Source: Aurantiacibacter suaedae (GTDB taxonomy: Bacteria > Pseudomonadota > Alphaproteobacteria > Sphingomonadales > Sphingomonadaceae). From it: DNA of 64,000 nucleotides. How positions within the stretch are numbered: position 1 is the stretch's first letter; each line of letters begins with the position of its first letter. The stretch is taken from positions 124,001 to 188,000 of the forward strand of contig NZ_SKCG01000004.1 of NCBI RefSeq assembly GCF_005434915.1. The letters are read 5' to 3'. The translations under genes and the position numbers were made by a program. The notes under the pieces are model-generated. The model saw only the letters and a list, made by a program, of their open reading frames with translations. It was not told the origin of the DNA and ran no database searches. Shown here in pieces: positions 53,781 through 62,209 of the stretch.

Positions 53781-54746
53781 ATGGGCTATCTGAAGAACGG
53801 CACCTGGCACGACGAGTGGGCGCATAACGACGAGGACAGCGGCGAGTTCGAACGCGACGAGAGCGCGTTTCGCAGCTGGATCACGCCGGAAGGATCGCCC
53901 GGCGCAACCGGCGACGGCGGGTTCGCCGCCGAACCGGGGCGCTATCGCCTGTACATCAGCCTTGCGTGCCCCTGGGCCCACCGCGCCAATGTAGCCCGGC
54001 ATCTGAAAGGTCTAACCGACGCCATCGAGTTAAGCGTGGTCCACTGGCTGATGAAGGATGGCGGCTGGTCGTTCCGCGAAGGCGAGTGCGTCACCGGCGA
54101 TCCCGCCATCGGAGCCGACTACCTTCACCAGCTCTATACCCACGCCAAGAGCGATTATTCGGGCCATGTCACTGTGCCGGTGTTGTGGGATACCAAGACC
54201 GAGACGATAGTGAACAACGAGAGCGCGGACATCCTGCGGATGCTCGGTACAGCGTTCGACGGGTGCGGTGCCAATGACCTCGACCTCTATCCCGAAGGCT
54301 TGCGCGCAGAGATCGATAGGCTGAACGACAAGGTCTATGATGCGGTAAACAACGGCGTCTACAAGGCGGGCTTCGCGACAACGCAGGACGCTTACGAGAA
54401 GGCCGTGAAACCGCTGTTCGCCATGCTCGATCAGTTGGAAAATCGCCTGGAAGGCAAAGACTGGCTTATCGGCGACCGGCTGACAGAGGCGGATGTTCGC
54501 CTGTGGACCACCCTCATCCGTTTCGATCCGGTTTATTACACGCATTTCAAGTGCAACGTCCGCCGGATTGCGGATTACCCGAATCTCGCCGCGCTTACCC
54601 GCCGGGTCTACGAGCTTGACGGGATCGCCCAGACGGTCAATTTCCGCCACATCAAGCATCACTACTACGAGAGCCACGAGCGGATAAATCCGTACGGCAT
54701 TGTGCCAGCCGGTCCCGAACCGCTGGTGCCGGGGATGCAGGAGTGA
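53781..54746 (+). CDS. Glutathionyl-hydroquinone reductase (YqjG/PcpF family)
   Basis: This 321-residue Xi-class glutathione transferase reduces glutathionyl-hydroquinones to hydroquinones and thus repairs quinone adducts. Cys63 lies in the signature LACPWAHRANVAR; the N-terminal DEWAHNDEDSGEFERDESAF and the later VPVLWDTKTETIVNNESADI and GDRLTEADVRLWTTLIRFD fit the family. The gap to the upstream aldehyde dehydrogenase is only 5 bp. The pairing points to aromatic compound metabolism or detoxification. Confidence 0.95.
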   Translation: MGYLKNGTWHDEWAHNDEDSGEFERDESAFRSWITPEGSPGATGDGGFAAEPGRYRLYISLACPWAHRANVARHLKGLTDAIELSVVHWLMKDGGWSFREGECVTGDPAIGADYLHQLYTHAKSDYSGHVTVPVLWDTKTETIVNNESADILRMLGTAFDGCGANDLDLYPEGLRAEIDRLNDKVYDAVNNGVYKAGFATTQDAYEKAVKPLFAMLDQLENRLEGKDWLIGDRLTEADVRLWTTLIRFDPVYYTHFKCNVRRIADYPNLAALTRRVYELDGIAQTVNFRHIKHHYYESHERINPYGIVPAGPEPLVPGMQE

Positions 54747-54836
54747 CCGGCAAATAAGTCGTCAATCACGAGGGCCGGACTGAAAGCTCAGAGGTTAACC
54801 TGATCGTACAGTGCCGCTCGCTTGCTTGCTGAAAGG

Positions 54837-56252
54837 TCAATCGAGCTTCGAGTGCCACTTTTCCAGCTTGCGGTATAAGGTGGAGGGGCTCACATCCAGA
54901 GCCTTGGCGGCCTTGGTAACATTGCCCTGGCATCGTTCGATCGCCGCATGAACTGCCATGCGCTCTATCTGCTCCAGCGTCATGTCTTCCCATGGCTCGT
55001 GCAAACGTTCTGCAATGTGGGGGCGAGGCGCGGCCTGGGAGTTGTCGTCAGGCTTCGAAAAACGGGTTTGCTCTGTGGGCTGACCAGTTTCGCCCGGGTG
55101 TGAGCGCAAATCGAGATCCAATAACGGACCTGAGCCAACCACCACTGCCCGTCGAACGGTGTTTTGCAGCTCTCGGACATTGCCGGGCCAACTATGTTCG
55201 AGGATCGCCTTGCGGCTGTTCTCGGTCAATCCGCTAAGCTCGCGCCCCTCTTCCTTGCCAAAGCGCATCATAAAATGCTCCGCGATCAACTGCACATCGC
55301 TTCCTCTTTCGCGCAGCGGGGGCAGATGGAGCGGTATGACATTCAAGCGATAAAACAAATCTTCGCGGAAACGCCCTGCTGCGACCTCTGCGGCCGGATC
55401 GCGGTTGGTGGCGCATACGATCCGCACGTCGACTGGCTCGACCTTGCTCGATCCCACGCGTTGAACAGTCGCAGTCTGCAGGAACCGGAGCAACTTGACC
55501 TGTAGCTTGAGTTCCATCTCGCAAATTTCGTCAAGGAACAAGGTGCCGCCGTCAGCGGCTTTGGCAGCCCCGATCCGGTTTTCTATTGCACCGGTGAAGG
55601 CTCCCTTCACGTGACCGAACAGCTCGGATTCGAGCAGGCTCTCCGGGATCGCTCCGCAATTGATCGCCACAAAGGGGCCATTGCTTCGGGCTCCCGCCGC
55701 ATGAATGGCTTCAGCCGCCAGTTCTTTACCGGTGCCGCTTTCTCCGGTGACGAAAACAGTGGCCTTGGAATTCGCGACACTATCGATCGCGCTATAAACT
55801 TCCTTCATCGCCGGGGAGTTACCGATGAAGCCGTGATATCCGTTGGGATCCGCGCGCTTGGGCTGCTCCGCCTTGCGGACAGCACGGCCGCGTGCGGCAG
55901 CGTTGCGCACCGTGGTCAGAAGCCGCTCACCCGCCACCGGCTTCACAAGGAAATCATAGGCCCCTAGCCGCATGGCGTCGATTGCCCGCGATAAGGAGCC
56001 GTCCGCCGTGACGATGATAAAAGCAGGCGCGGGGTTCTCGCCCGAGGATATGTCGGCAAGCAGCTCGAGCCCGTTGCCGTCGGGCAACTGCAGGTCGAGC
56101 AGCACGACATCGAACGCCGTGCGTTTCAGCGCAGTGTGGGCCTCGGCCAGCGTCTCGCTCACATCCACGTCGTGCCCGGCGCTCTGCAGTTGCGCTGCGT
56201 AACCAAGGGCAATGGAAGCGCTGTCCTCAACGATTAGAACCGAGAGCGACAC
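54837..56252 (-). CDS. Sigma-54-dependent response regulator (NtrC/LuxO-type enhancer-binding protein)
   Basis: This 471-residue activator has a receiver (Asp53 in VVLLDLQLPDGNGL), an AAA domain with GESGTGKE, the sigma-54 contact motif GAFTGA intact in HVKGAFTGAIE, LFLDEICEM and RLNVIPLHLPPLRER, and a C-terminal Fis-type helix-turn-helix (CQGNVTKAAKALDVSPSTLYRKL). It should drive sigma-54 promoters. Its start overlaps the H-NOX stop by one base, so the two form one operon. No histidine kinase is beside it, so how its Asp53 is phosphorylated is open. Sigma-54-like promoters flank the upstream region. Confidence 0.95.
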   Translation of the reverse strand: MSLSVLIVEDSASIALGYAAQLQSAGHDVDVSETLAEAHTALKRTAFDVVLLDLQLPDGNGLELLADISSGENPAPAFIIVTADGSLSRAIDAMRLGAYDFLVKPVAGERLLTTVRNAAARGRAVRKAEQPKRADPNGYHGFIGNSPAMKEVYSAIDSVANSKATVFVTGESGTGKELAAEAIHAAGARSNGPFVAINCGAIPESLLESELFGHVKGAFTGAIENRIGAAKAADGGTLFLDEICEMELKLQVKLLRFLQTATVQRVGSSKVEPVDVRIVCATNRDPAAEVAAGRFREDLFYRLNVIPLHLPPLRERGSDVQLIAEHFMMRFGKEEGRELSGLTENSRKAILEHSWPGNVRELQNTVRRAVVVGSGPLLDLDLRSHPGETGQPTEQTRFSKPDDNSQAAPRPHIAERLHEPWEDMTLEQIERMAVHAAIERCQGNVTKAAKALDVSPSTLYRKLEKWHSKLD

Positions 56253-56785
56253 TAGCCTGCGATCCTGAAGGTGGCGGCATCACCGCTCTCACTGCGGCTT
56301 ATCCATTCGATTTTCCGATTGTCGCCGAAATGCTCGAGACATCCACGAATGAGGCCGAAGGCGATATGGGCGAGTGGCCGATGTGAGCGATATTCCACGA
56401 TGCAATCTCCATCTTCTGACGTCGCAGTCACTTCAGGCGGGGTGGCATCAGGATAGAGCACCTTCATATCCTCGTGTATATGGCCGCGGACATGCTCCAA
56501 CATGCTTTCGGCACTAGCGTATGATGCCATGATGTCCGGGTAAAGCACAACAAAGCGACCGAAGAGAAACGTACCGAATTCCTCGCAAAGCGCGGCGGCG
56601 GGTATGCCTGACAGCTTGGAAGCCGCGCTTACAAGCAAGAGAGCATAAGCCGTTGGATAGGCTCCAATACGCGAAAACGCTGCATCGTTCGGCAGATCGG
56701 CGGCAGCGATAACTTCCTCAACAAACAGCGCGCTTTGCTTCTCTTCCATGAACAGGAGAAGTTCTGAAAAGATGAAGCCTTTCAT
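56252..56785 (-). CDS. H-NOX (heme-nitric oxide/oxygen binding) sensor protein
   Basis: This 177-residue stand-alone H-NOX binds heme and senses NO or O2. It starts MKGFIFSELLLFMEE as in the family. His104 (RGHIHEDMKVLYP) is at the axial heme-ligand position, with a Pro-Pro 12-13 residues later. The propionate-binding Y-x-S-x-R is Tyr132, Ser134, Arg136 in VEYRSHRP. No distal Tyr is obvious, which would favour NO over O2 binding. Bacterial H-NOX usually pairs with a histidine kinase or cyclic-di-GMP enzyme; here the cotranscribed partner is a sigma-54 response regulator. A strong sigma-54 promoter lies upstream. Confidence 0.92.
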   Translation of the reverse strand: MKGFIFSELLLFMEEKQSALFVEEVIAAADLPNDAAFSRIGAYPTAYALLLVSAASKLSGIPAAALCEEFGTFLFGRFVVLYPDIMASYASAESMLEHVRGHIHEDMKVLYPDATPPEVTATSEDGDCIVEYRSHRPLAHIAFGLIRGCLEHFGDNRKIEWISRSESGDAATFRIAG

Positions 56786-56836
56786 GATCGTGTCCTTTTT
56801 TCGACTTCGGCCGCCACATACGGCCCCATGCTTACG

Positions 56837-56853
56837 AGCAAGAAACGTGCCGG
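56837..56853 (-). promoter_or_regulatory. Sigma-54 promoter candidate for the H-NOX operon
   Basis: On the minus strand CCGGCACG-TTTC-TTGCT matches the sigma-54 consensus, with GG and GC separated by exactly 10 bases. The expected start point is about 40 bp before the H-NOX ATG. The downstream operon encodes a sigma-54 activator, implying positive autoregulation. Confidence 0.75.
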
Positions 56854-56912
56854 TTCTTGGGGCCGCAAAAGGGCACAAGGGTCCCAATAACCGTCGCATA
56901 ACGCGAATTGTC

Positions 56913-56949
56913 TTTGCAAATTGCAAATTTGGGCTCTCGCAAATTGCGA
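56913..56949. promoter_or_regulatory. Tandem palindromes, probable enhancer-binding sites of the NtrC-type regulator
   Basis: TTTGCAA-A-TTGCAAA (56913-56927) and TCGCAA-A-TTGCGA (56937-56949) are perfect inverted repeats around a single A and share the core GCAAATTGC. Their centres are 23 bp apart, about two helical turns. They lie between the two divergent sigma-54 promoter candidates, at distances typical of upstream activator sites. A partial third half-site (GCGAATTG) precedes them near 56903. Confidence 0.65.
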
Positions 56950-57003
56950 AAGCGCGCTCGGCGGATCGGCAATTTCCGCAGCAACGCGTGGATATGCCGG
57001 GTT

Positions 57004-57019
57004 TGGCACGCTCCTTGAA
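57004..57019 (+). promoter_or_regulatory. Sigma-54 promoter candidate for the exopolysaccharide operon
   Basis: TGGCAC-GCTCC-TTGAA has the -24 GG and correct 10-base spacing, but the -12 element is GA rather than GC. It lies about 40 bp before the Wza-like gene start and about 80 bp from the nearer enhancer palindrome. Confidence 0.55.
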
Positions 57020-57055
57020 ACGATCGGTCCAAACGCAATGCAAGGACCATAGTCG

Positions 57056-58297
57056 ATGCCGTTCAATGTCTTCCGTAGTGTTTCCGTTGCCGCGATGGCG
57101 GCGTCGCTTGGCGCCTGTGTAACAGGCCCGGCCCCGGCCAACATCGCCGGTGCGTCTTGGCTACCTGGTCAGAGCCTGGAGAGCGGGAGCGGGCATCCTG
57201 AGGGCGACTGGGTAATGGCTTCGCCCGTCGCGCGCGGTGCCCCGACATGCGACTGGCGCGCACCGCGCGAACTTGACAATCTGCGCCGCGCGCGCGCCGA
57301 GGAATTCCTCGATCAGGCATCTCCGCTCTCTCCCGGCGACAGGCTGACGCTGCGTTTACTTAGTGATGAGGCACTGGGCGGCACCTATGTCGTCCAAAGC
57401 GATGGCACGATCCTGATCGCCGGTCATGGGCCGCTGATTGTGGCGGGCCTATCCCTTCCCGAAGCCGAGGAAACGATCCGCAGCGTCCTGGTGGAATCGC
57501 AAGTCGTGCGGCCACTGCGCAATGCAGTGTCGCTCTCTCTGATCGAGGCGGCGGGCGTGCCGGTTGCCGTATCGGGCGCGGTCTTTTCTGAAGGCGCGGT
57601 GCGTGCGGGTGAGCGGACGCCGGAAAGCCGGATCGGCCTGCGTGAAGGTGAGGTGAGCGGCGACGACAATGTTTCGCGCAGCGTGGCGACCGCCATCCGG
57701 GCGGCAGGCGGTGTGCGGCCGGATGCGGACGTTCAGCGCATCTATCTCGTGCGGGGCGACGCCTATGTCGAGCTGGACCTTTCCGGTCTGGCTCACGGCT
57801 GGGCAGCGCGAGACGTTTCCGTGGCTGCGGGCGACCGGGTTATCGTTCCGAGCCGCGGGTGTTTCGATCCGGCATTGGCCCGGCCGACACCGCTTACGCC
57901 GCCGGGGATCAAGGTCTTCATGTCCAATCTGACACGCAGCGCGAACAACAATGCGGGCGCGGCCATCGGCGCGGAGACCACTTCGCTGCCTTACGGCACG
58001 CGGCTGCTTCAAGCGCTGGTCGCGATGAACTGTGTGGGCGGTTCCTACATGCAGTCGGATCGGCGCGCGGTGCTGATCTCGCGCAATCCCCGCACCGGGC
58101 AGAGCATCGTTATCGAGCGCGACATCGAAAAGCTGGTGCGTGCAGTTGGGCGTGATGCGGCCAATCCGCTGCTGATGCCGAACGACGCCATCGCGTGCTA
58201 CGACAGCCGCTGGTCCAACTTCAACGAAGTCATTGGTTCGATCGGAAGTGCGGTTGGCAGCGCAACACCGGCCCTGCTGCTGGGTGGAGTGAACTGA
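57056..58297 (+). CDS. Polysaccharide export outer-membrane lipoprotein (Wza-like, SLBB)
   Basis: This 413-residue protein has a lipobox (SLGAC, Cys21) and a polysaccharide export domain (LSPGDRLTLRLLSDEALGGTYVVQSDGTILIAGHGPLIVAGL) followed by SLBB-like repeats including VPVAVSGAVFSEGAVRAGERT and DRVIVPSRG. It should form the outer-membrane polysaccharide channel. AAGGA lies 9 nt before the ATG. It is the first gene of the EPS operon and overlaps the next gene by one base. Confidence 0.9.
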   Translation: MPFNVFRSVSVAAMAASLGACVTGPAPANIAGASWLPGQSLESGSGHPEGDWVMASPVARGAPTCDWRAPRELDNLRRARAEEFLDQASPLSPGDRLTLRLLSDEALGGTYVVQSDGTILIAGHGPLIVAGLSLPEAEETIRSVLVESQVVRPLRNAVSLSLIEAAGVPVAVSGAVFSEGAVRAGERTPESRIGLREGEVSGDDNVSRSVATAIRAAGGVRPDADVQRIYLVRGDAYVELDLSGLAHGWAARDVSVAAGDRVIVPSRGCFDPALARPTPLTPPGIKVFMSNLTRSANNNAGAAIGAETTSLPYGTRLLQALVAMNCVGGSYMQSDRRAVLISRNPRTGQSIVIERDIEKLVRAVGRDAANPLLMPNDAIACYDSRWSNFNEVIGSIGSAVGSATPALLLGGVN

Positions 58298-59718
58298 TGG
58301 AGCGCACCAGCCCCTACTTCAAGCCGACCCCGCGATGGCTCGTGCGCGCGTGGGAGTTCACACGTGACGGCTTGCCCTCGGTCGGCCGGTATCGCCGCTA
58401 TATTACCGCGATCTCCATCCCGGTGGCCGCTATCTGGCTGGTCACGATTGCCTATCTCGCTTTCGTGCCTGACAAATTCGAGAGCCGGATGACCTTGATC
58501 CTTCCCGGCTCCGGGGTAGGTGGCTCGGTCAATCTGGAATCGATCGGCCAGGCCACGGCCACCACGGCCTCCGCGTTTTCCAGCACAACGCTGAGCCCGA
58601 CAGAGAACTACAAGCGGCTGATCACGTCTGACGTGGTGTTGCGCGATGCTGCCCGCCGAGCAGGCGAAGACGAGGATGCCTTCCCCGTCCCGCAGGTGAA
58701 GTTGATCGATCAGACCAATCTTATCTCTCTGACCATTCCCGGCGGATCGCCCGAGCAGGCCCGCGTGCGGATGGAAGAGCTGCGCGCCGCTTTCATGACC
58801 GCGCTTGAGATCCTTCGCGAGGACGAAGCGAACAAGCGCGAGCGGGCCGACGCTGCGCGTATTGCCGAACTCGAACACAAGGTCGACGCCGCTCAGGCTG
58901 CCCTATTGCAATTCCAGAGCGAAACCGGCCTCATCTCGCTGGAGCAGTTCGCCGGCCGCGTTTCGGCGCTCGACCAGATGAAAGTTGCCGAGCGTGAGCG
59001 CAGCGTGATCGCGGCTGAAAGTGGCGGCACGGCTGGGCGCCTCGCGTCTTCCCTGCAGATCAGCCTGCCGCAAGCCCGCATGGCAATGCAACTCAAGGCA
59101 GATCCTGTGTTCCGGCAATTGCTCACCCGCTATGCCGATACGGTTGCCGAAGAAACGCAGCGTAGCGGCACTCTCGGCTCCGCTCACGGGGAGATCGAAC
59201 GGCTGAATGCCGAACGCAGCGAATTGCGCGATGCGCTGGCCCGCCAGGGTGCCCAGCTGACCGGCGCCGATGCGGCAAGCGTGCTCGCTTTCTCCGATCT
59301 TGCTGTGTCTGACACCCGCGAGAGACTGTTCGAAACGCTGACCAATCGTGACAGCATTCACGCTGGCAACCAAGCCGCTTTGGCGGAATTGCGCCGACAA
59401 ATCTCGCAAGAGAGCCAGCGCGCGGGCGAACACGTCGCACAGGCGTCGCAACTTGCCGAGCTGGTGCGCGATGTGCGCGTTGCCGAAGCGGTGTTCAGTT
59501 CGGCGCTCGCCCGGCTCGACACCAACAAGGCTGATTCCTTTGCGTCCTATCCGCTGGTGCAGACGCTGGAAGCGCCCTCGCTGCCGCGCACCCGTTCATC
59601 GCCTACGCCGATCATCGCCATCGCCGGTGCCCTGGGTGCCAGCGTGTTTGTCCTCTTTGGGTTTCTGCTGCTGTGGCTGCGCCAACCGATCATCCGCAAA
59701 CTCCTGCCGAACGCCTGA
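58297..59718 (+). CDS. Polysaccharide chain-length determinant (Wzz/GumC-like), without kinase domain
   Basis: This 473-residue inner-membrane protein has one N-terminal span (YITAISIPVAAIWLVTIAYLAFV), a periplasmic Wzz region with long coiled coil (about 170-430), and a C-terminal span (IIAIAGALGASVFVLFGFLLLWL). No Walker motifs are present, so any BY-kinase would be separate. GTGGAG lies 6 to 7 nt upstream and the start overlaps the previous stop by one base (TGATG). Confidence 0.88.
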   Translation: MERTSPYFKPTPRWLVRAWEFTRDGLPSVGRYRRYITAISIPVAAIWLVTIAYLAFVPDKFESRMTLILPGSGVGGSVNLESIGQATATTASAFSSTTLSPTENYKRLITSDVVLRDAARRAGEDEDAFPVPQVKLIDQTNLISLTIPGGSPEQARVRMEELRAAFMTALEILREDEANKRERADAARIAELEHKVDAAQAALLQFQSETGLISLEQFAGRVSALDQMKVAERERSVIAAESGGTAGRLASSLQISLPQARMAMQLKADPVFRQLLTRYADTVAEETQRSGTLGSAHGEIERLNAERSELRDALARQGAQLTGADAASVLAFSDLAVSDTRERLFETLTNRDSIHAGNQAALAELRRQISQESQRAGEHVAQASQLAELVRDVRVAEAVFSSALARLDTNKADSFASYPLVQTLEAPSLPRTRSSPTPIIAIAGALGASVFVLFGFLLLWLRQPIIRKLLPNA

Positions 59719-60953
59719 TCTCGGTAGCGATACAGTCCACCTGGCTGCTCTGGCTGCTGGGTGGGCTGTACATTGCCGGGCCGGTGCTGGGTTGGGTGCT
59801 GCTCCTGCTCGCATGTTGGCAGGCCTATGTAGACCCGACGGTGGGCGCACGCTTTGTCCGTCTGCCGCTGCTCATATGGCTGTGGGTCATCGGCATGGCG
59901 GCCATGCTGCTGATCCTGTGGATCGGCCATGCCAACTTCGATCTGGGTACGGGCAAGACGATCAAATCGTCAATCGGCTGGGCGAAAGGGTGGGCCCTGA
60001 TCGCACTTTTCCCGCTGGCGGGCGCGCTGCTGCAGGTGCGCGAGCAGGTGATCTATCGCGCGATTTGCAGGCTTGGGTTGCAAACGTTGGTGCTACTGCC
60101 GCTGTTTCTGGCCGCGCCCTTCATCGGCCTGCCCGAGACATTGTGGGTATCCCCGCTCAAGATCGTCGGCGGCCCGGGCCCGGAGTACTTCGCCACCACG
60201 CTTTATACAATCGAGCCGGGAGCAGGCACACCGCGCTGGCAGTTCTTCGCCCCCTGGTCGCCTGCGGCCGGGATGATTGCCGTCATCTACGTTCTGCTCG
60301 CCGCACGTGACAAAAGCGGCACCTGGCGAACTGTCGGCATCATTGCGGGTCTGATGCTGGCCTTGCTCTCACAGTCCAGGCTGGCGATGGTAGCGTTAAT
60401 CGTGATCCCGCCGATTGTCTGGGGCTTGGGACGGATCGACAAGGCCTGGATCTGGTTTCTCGCCGCGCCGGCGATGGTGCTGCTGGGGATCGTTGGACCT
60501 GCGCTGCTGGAGTTCTTCGAAGCGCTGATGAGCGACTTTTCCGCCGCGCGCGCCGATTCCAGCCGCGTCCGTGAGACGCTGGGGCGCATCGCAATCGAAC
60601 GCTGGCAGGCAGAAGCGTACTGGTTTGGCCACGGTATCGTCGAGAACGGGCCTCACCTGGTCGAATATATGCCGATCGGCAGCCATCACAGCTGGTACGG
60701 CTTGTTGTTCGTGAAGGGGCTGGCAGGTGCAGTGGCGCTGGCGATACCGCTCTTCAGCACACTTCTTGCCCTTGCATGGGGCGCGCGGGAAGGAAGCGCT
60801 GAACGCATGGCCTTGGCGATGACGCTCACCCTGGTGCTTTACAGCTTTGGCGAGAACCTGGAGATTCTCGCCTATCTGTTCTGGCCCGCGCTGGTCCTCT
60901 TGGGCAAGGTGCTTGCCCAAGAGGATAGCCAGAAGGGCAAAAGCGAGGCGTGA
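59673..60953 (+). CDS. O-antigen polymerase/ligase-like membrane protein
   Basis: This 426-residue protein has about eleven hydrophobic segments and a periplasmic loop containing RVRETLGRIAIERWQAEAYWFGHGI and PIGSHHSWYGLLFVKG, a Wzy/WaaL-type pattern with a conserved His-Ser element. It probably polymerises or ligates the EPS repeat units. The frame begins at a GTG that overlaps the upstream gene by 46 bp; a start inside that overlap is uncertain. It is the last gene of the rightward EPS operon. Confidence 0.8.
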   Translation: MAAPTDHPQTPAERLISVAIQSTWLLWLLGGLYIAGPVLGWVLLLLACWQAYVDPTVGARFVRLPLLIWLWVIGMAAMLLILWIGHANFDLGTGKTIKSSIGWAKGWALIALFPLAGALLQVREQVIYRAICRLGLQTLVLLPLFLAAPFIGLPETLWVSPLKIVGGPGPEYFATTLYTIEPGAGTPRWQFFAPWSPAAGMIAVIYVLLAARDKSGTWRTVGIIAGLMLALLSQSRLAMVALIVIPPIVWGLGRIDKAWIWFLAAPAMVLLGIVGPALLEFFEALMSDFSAARADSSRVRETLGRIAIERWQAEAYWFGHGIVENGPHLVEYMPIGSHHSWYGLLFVKGLAGAVALAIPLFSTLLALAWGAREGSAERMALAMTLTLVLYSFGENLEILAYLFWPALVLLGKVLAQEDSQKGKSEA

Positions 60954-61115
60954 GCCTGGATCGTGCTCTCGCAAGGGCTCGGCTCCGTCAGACGGCGAAC
61001 TTGGATCGCATTGCTAGCCACGTTTGGCAGCGTCCACGCAAAGTTTTCCGCTTCACGACGACAGAACTTGCCCGTGCGGATCGTTCGATCCGGTCTTTTC
61101 GCAGCAGCCCAAGCG

Positions 61116-61154
61116 CAAAAAAGGCCGCCCCTCCGATCTTAGGAGGGGCGGCCT
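61116..61154 (-). terminator. Intrinsic terminator of the leftward glycosyltransferase operon
   Basis: AGGCCGCCCCTCC (61122-61134) and GGAGGGGCGGCCT (61142-61154) form a perfect 13-bp stem with a 7-nt loop. On the minus strand the stem is followed by TTTTTT, so it ends the operon that stops at 61172. Confidence 0.92.
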
Positions 61155-61171
61155 GAAGAGTCTTCGCCAGT

Positions 61172-62209
61172 TCAGGCAGCTTGCCGCGCCTCCCCCTCAG
61201 GCACAAACAGCTTGCCCGCCGTCTCACTCCCGGCGTCGGCGAAGACCTCCTTCCAACTGGCCAGAATCGTGTCGTGCAGCCCTGCCACTTCGCGCCTCCC
61301 GGCTCGGCCCATGTCGTGAAGTGGCAGCTTCCGGAAATCGCAAATTGCCGCAGCAATTTCGGCGGCTGTGCGCATTGGCCGCGCGATACCAGCAGATCCG
61401 GTCTGCTCGGGCAGCCCATCCACGTCGGCCACCAAGATCGGCCGCGCTGCCATCCGGGCTTCTGTGGCTACGAGACCGAACGCTTCGTAGCGCGACGGCA
61501 CAATCACCGCATCACAGTCTTGCAGGAACTCCGCTGGGCTGTCGATGCGGCCTCTGATGTGAATGTTGAGCTTGCCGACTGCGGCCTTGCGCAAGGCCGT
61601 CAGCTCCGGTCCATCTCCGATAAGCTGGAGAATGATCTCCCCCGGCGCAAACAGCGATACGGCCCGGACAAGCTGCGTGAAGTTCTTCTCGCTCGCGAAG
61701 CGGCCATAGGCCACGAGACGCAAGGGCCGCTCCGGCGCCCAAGGGACATTCGGAAGCGCAAACAACTCCTCACGCCCACACCAGGGGTGAATGACACGCA
61801 GCTTGTTGCCCGGAATGCCGACGGTTCTGGCAAGCCAGTTTCGTTGCGCCTGGGAAACGCAGACGATCTCGTCATACAAGGAATAGGCCAGCCGCACCAA
61901 GGCATGGAACCTGCGCGGCGCTTGCACGCGCTCGCGCACAAACCCTTCAGTATAGCTGTGTTCAACGTGGACCAGACGCGCATCGCGATTGCGGACTCGC
62001 AGCGAAAAGAGGAACCCCAATCGCGACCAGCATGGCGGCATATGCGTCACCAGCAGATCGGCATCGAAGTTCTCGGCAAGCAGGTCCTTCCCGATAGCTA
62101 CCGTTCGCGAGCGCGCGTGTTCGGTCAACTCGCGATGGTCAAACAGGGTGAGGGCCCGCGTGACCCCGCCGAAGGCGAAATCATCAAGCAGATGGACGAC
62201 GTTGATCAT
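61172..62209 (-). CDS. Glycosyltransferase family 4
   Basis: This 345-residue GT-B enzyme has an N-terminal acceptor domain (NVVHLLDDFAFGGVTRALTLFD) and a C-terminal nucleotide-sugar domain with LVAYGRFASEKNF, IILQLIGDGPELTAL and the E-x7-E motif region VIVPSRYEAFGLVATEARMA. It should add a sugar to the EPS lipid intermediate. Donor and acceptor are not evident. Its start overlaps the upstream GT2 gene stop (ATGA, 62206-62209), so the two are coupled. Confidence 0.92.
   Translation of the reverse strand: MINVVHLLDDFAFGGVTRALTLFDHRELTEHARSRTVAIGKDLLAENFDADLLVTHMPPCWSRLGFLFSLRVRNRDARLVHVEHSYTEGFVRERVQAPRRFHALVRLAYSLYDEIVCVSQAQRNWLARTVGIPGNKLRVIHPWCGREELFALPNVPWAPERPLRLVAYGRFASEKNFTQLVRAVSLFAPGEIILQLIGDGPELTALRKAAVGKLNIHIRGRIDSPAEFLQDCDAVIVPSRYEAFGLVATEARMAARPILVADVDGLPEQTGSAGIARPMRTAAEIAAAICDFRKLPLHDMGRAGRREVAGLHDTILASWKEVFADAGSETAGKLFVPEGEARQAA

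Noticed and set aside
60954-61115. Short open frames between the EPS polymerase and the leftward terminator
   Set aside because: They are short, have no ribosome binding site or family match, and the segment reads as a spacer between convergent operons.
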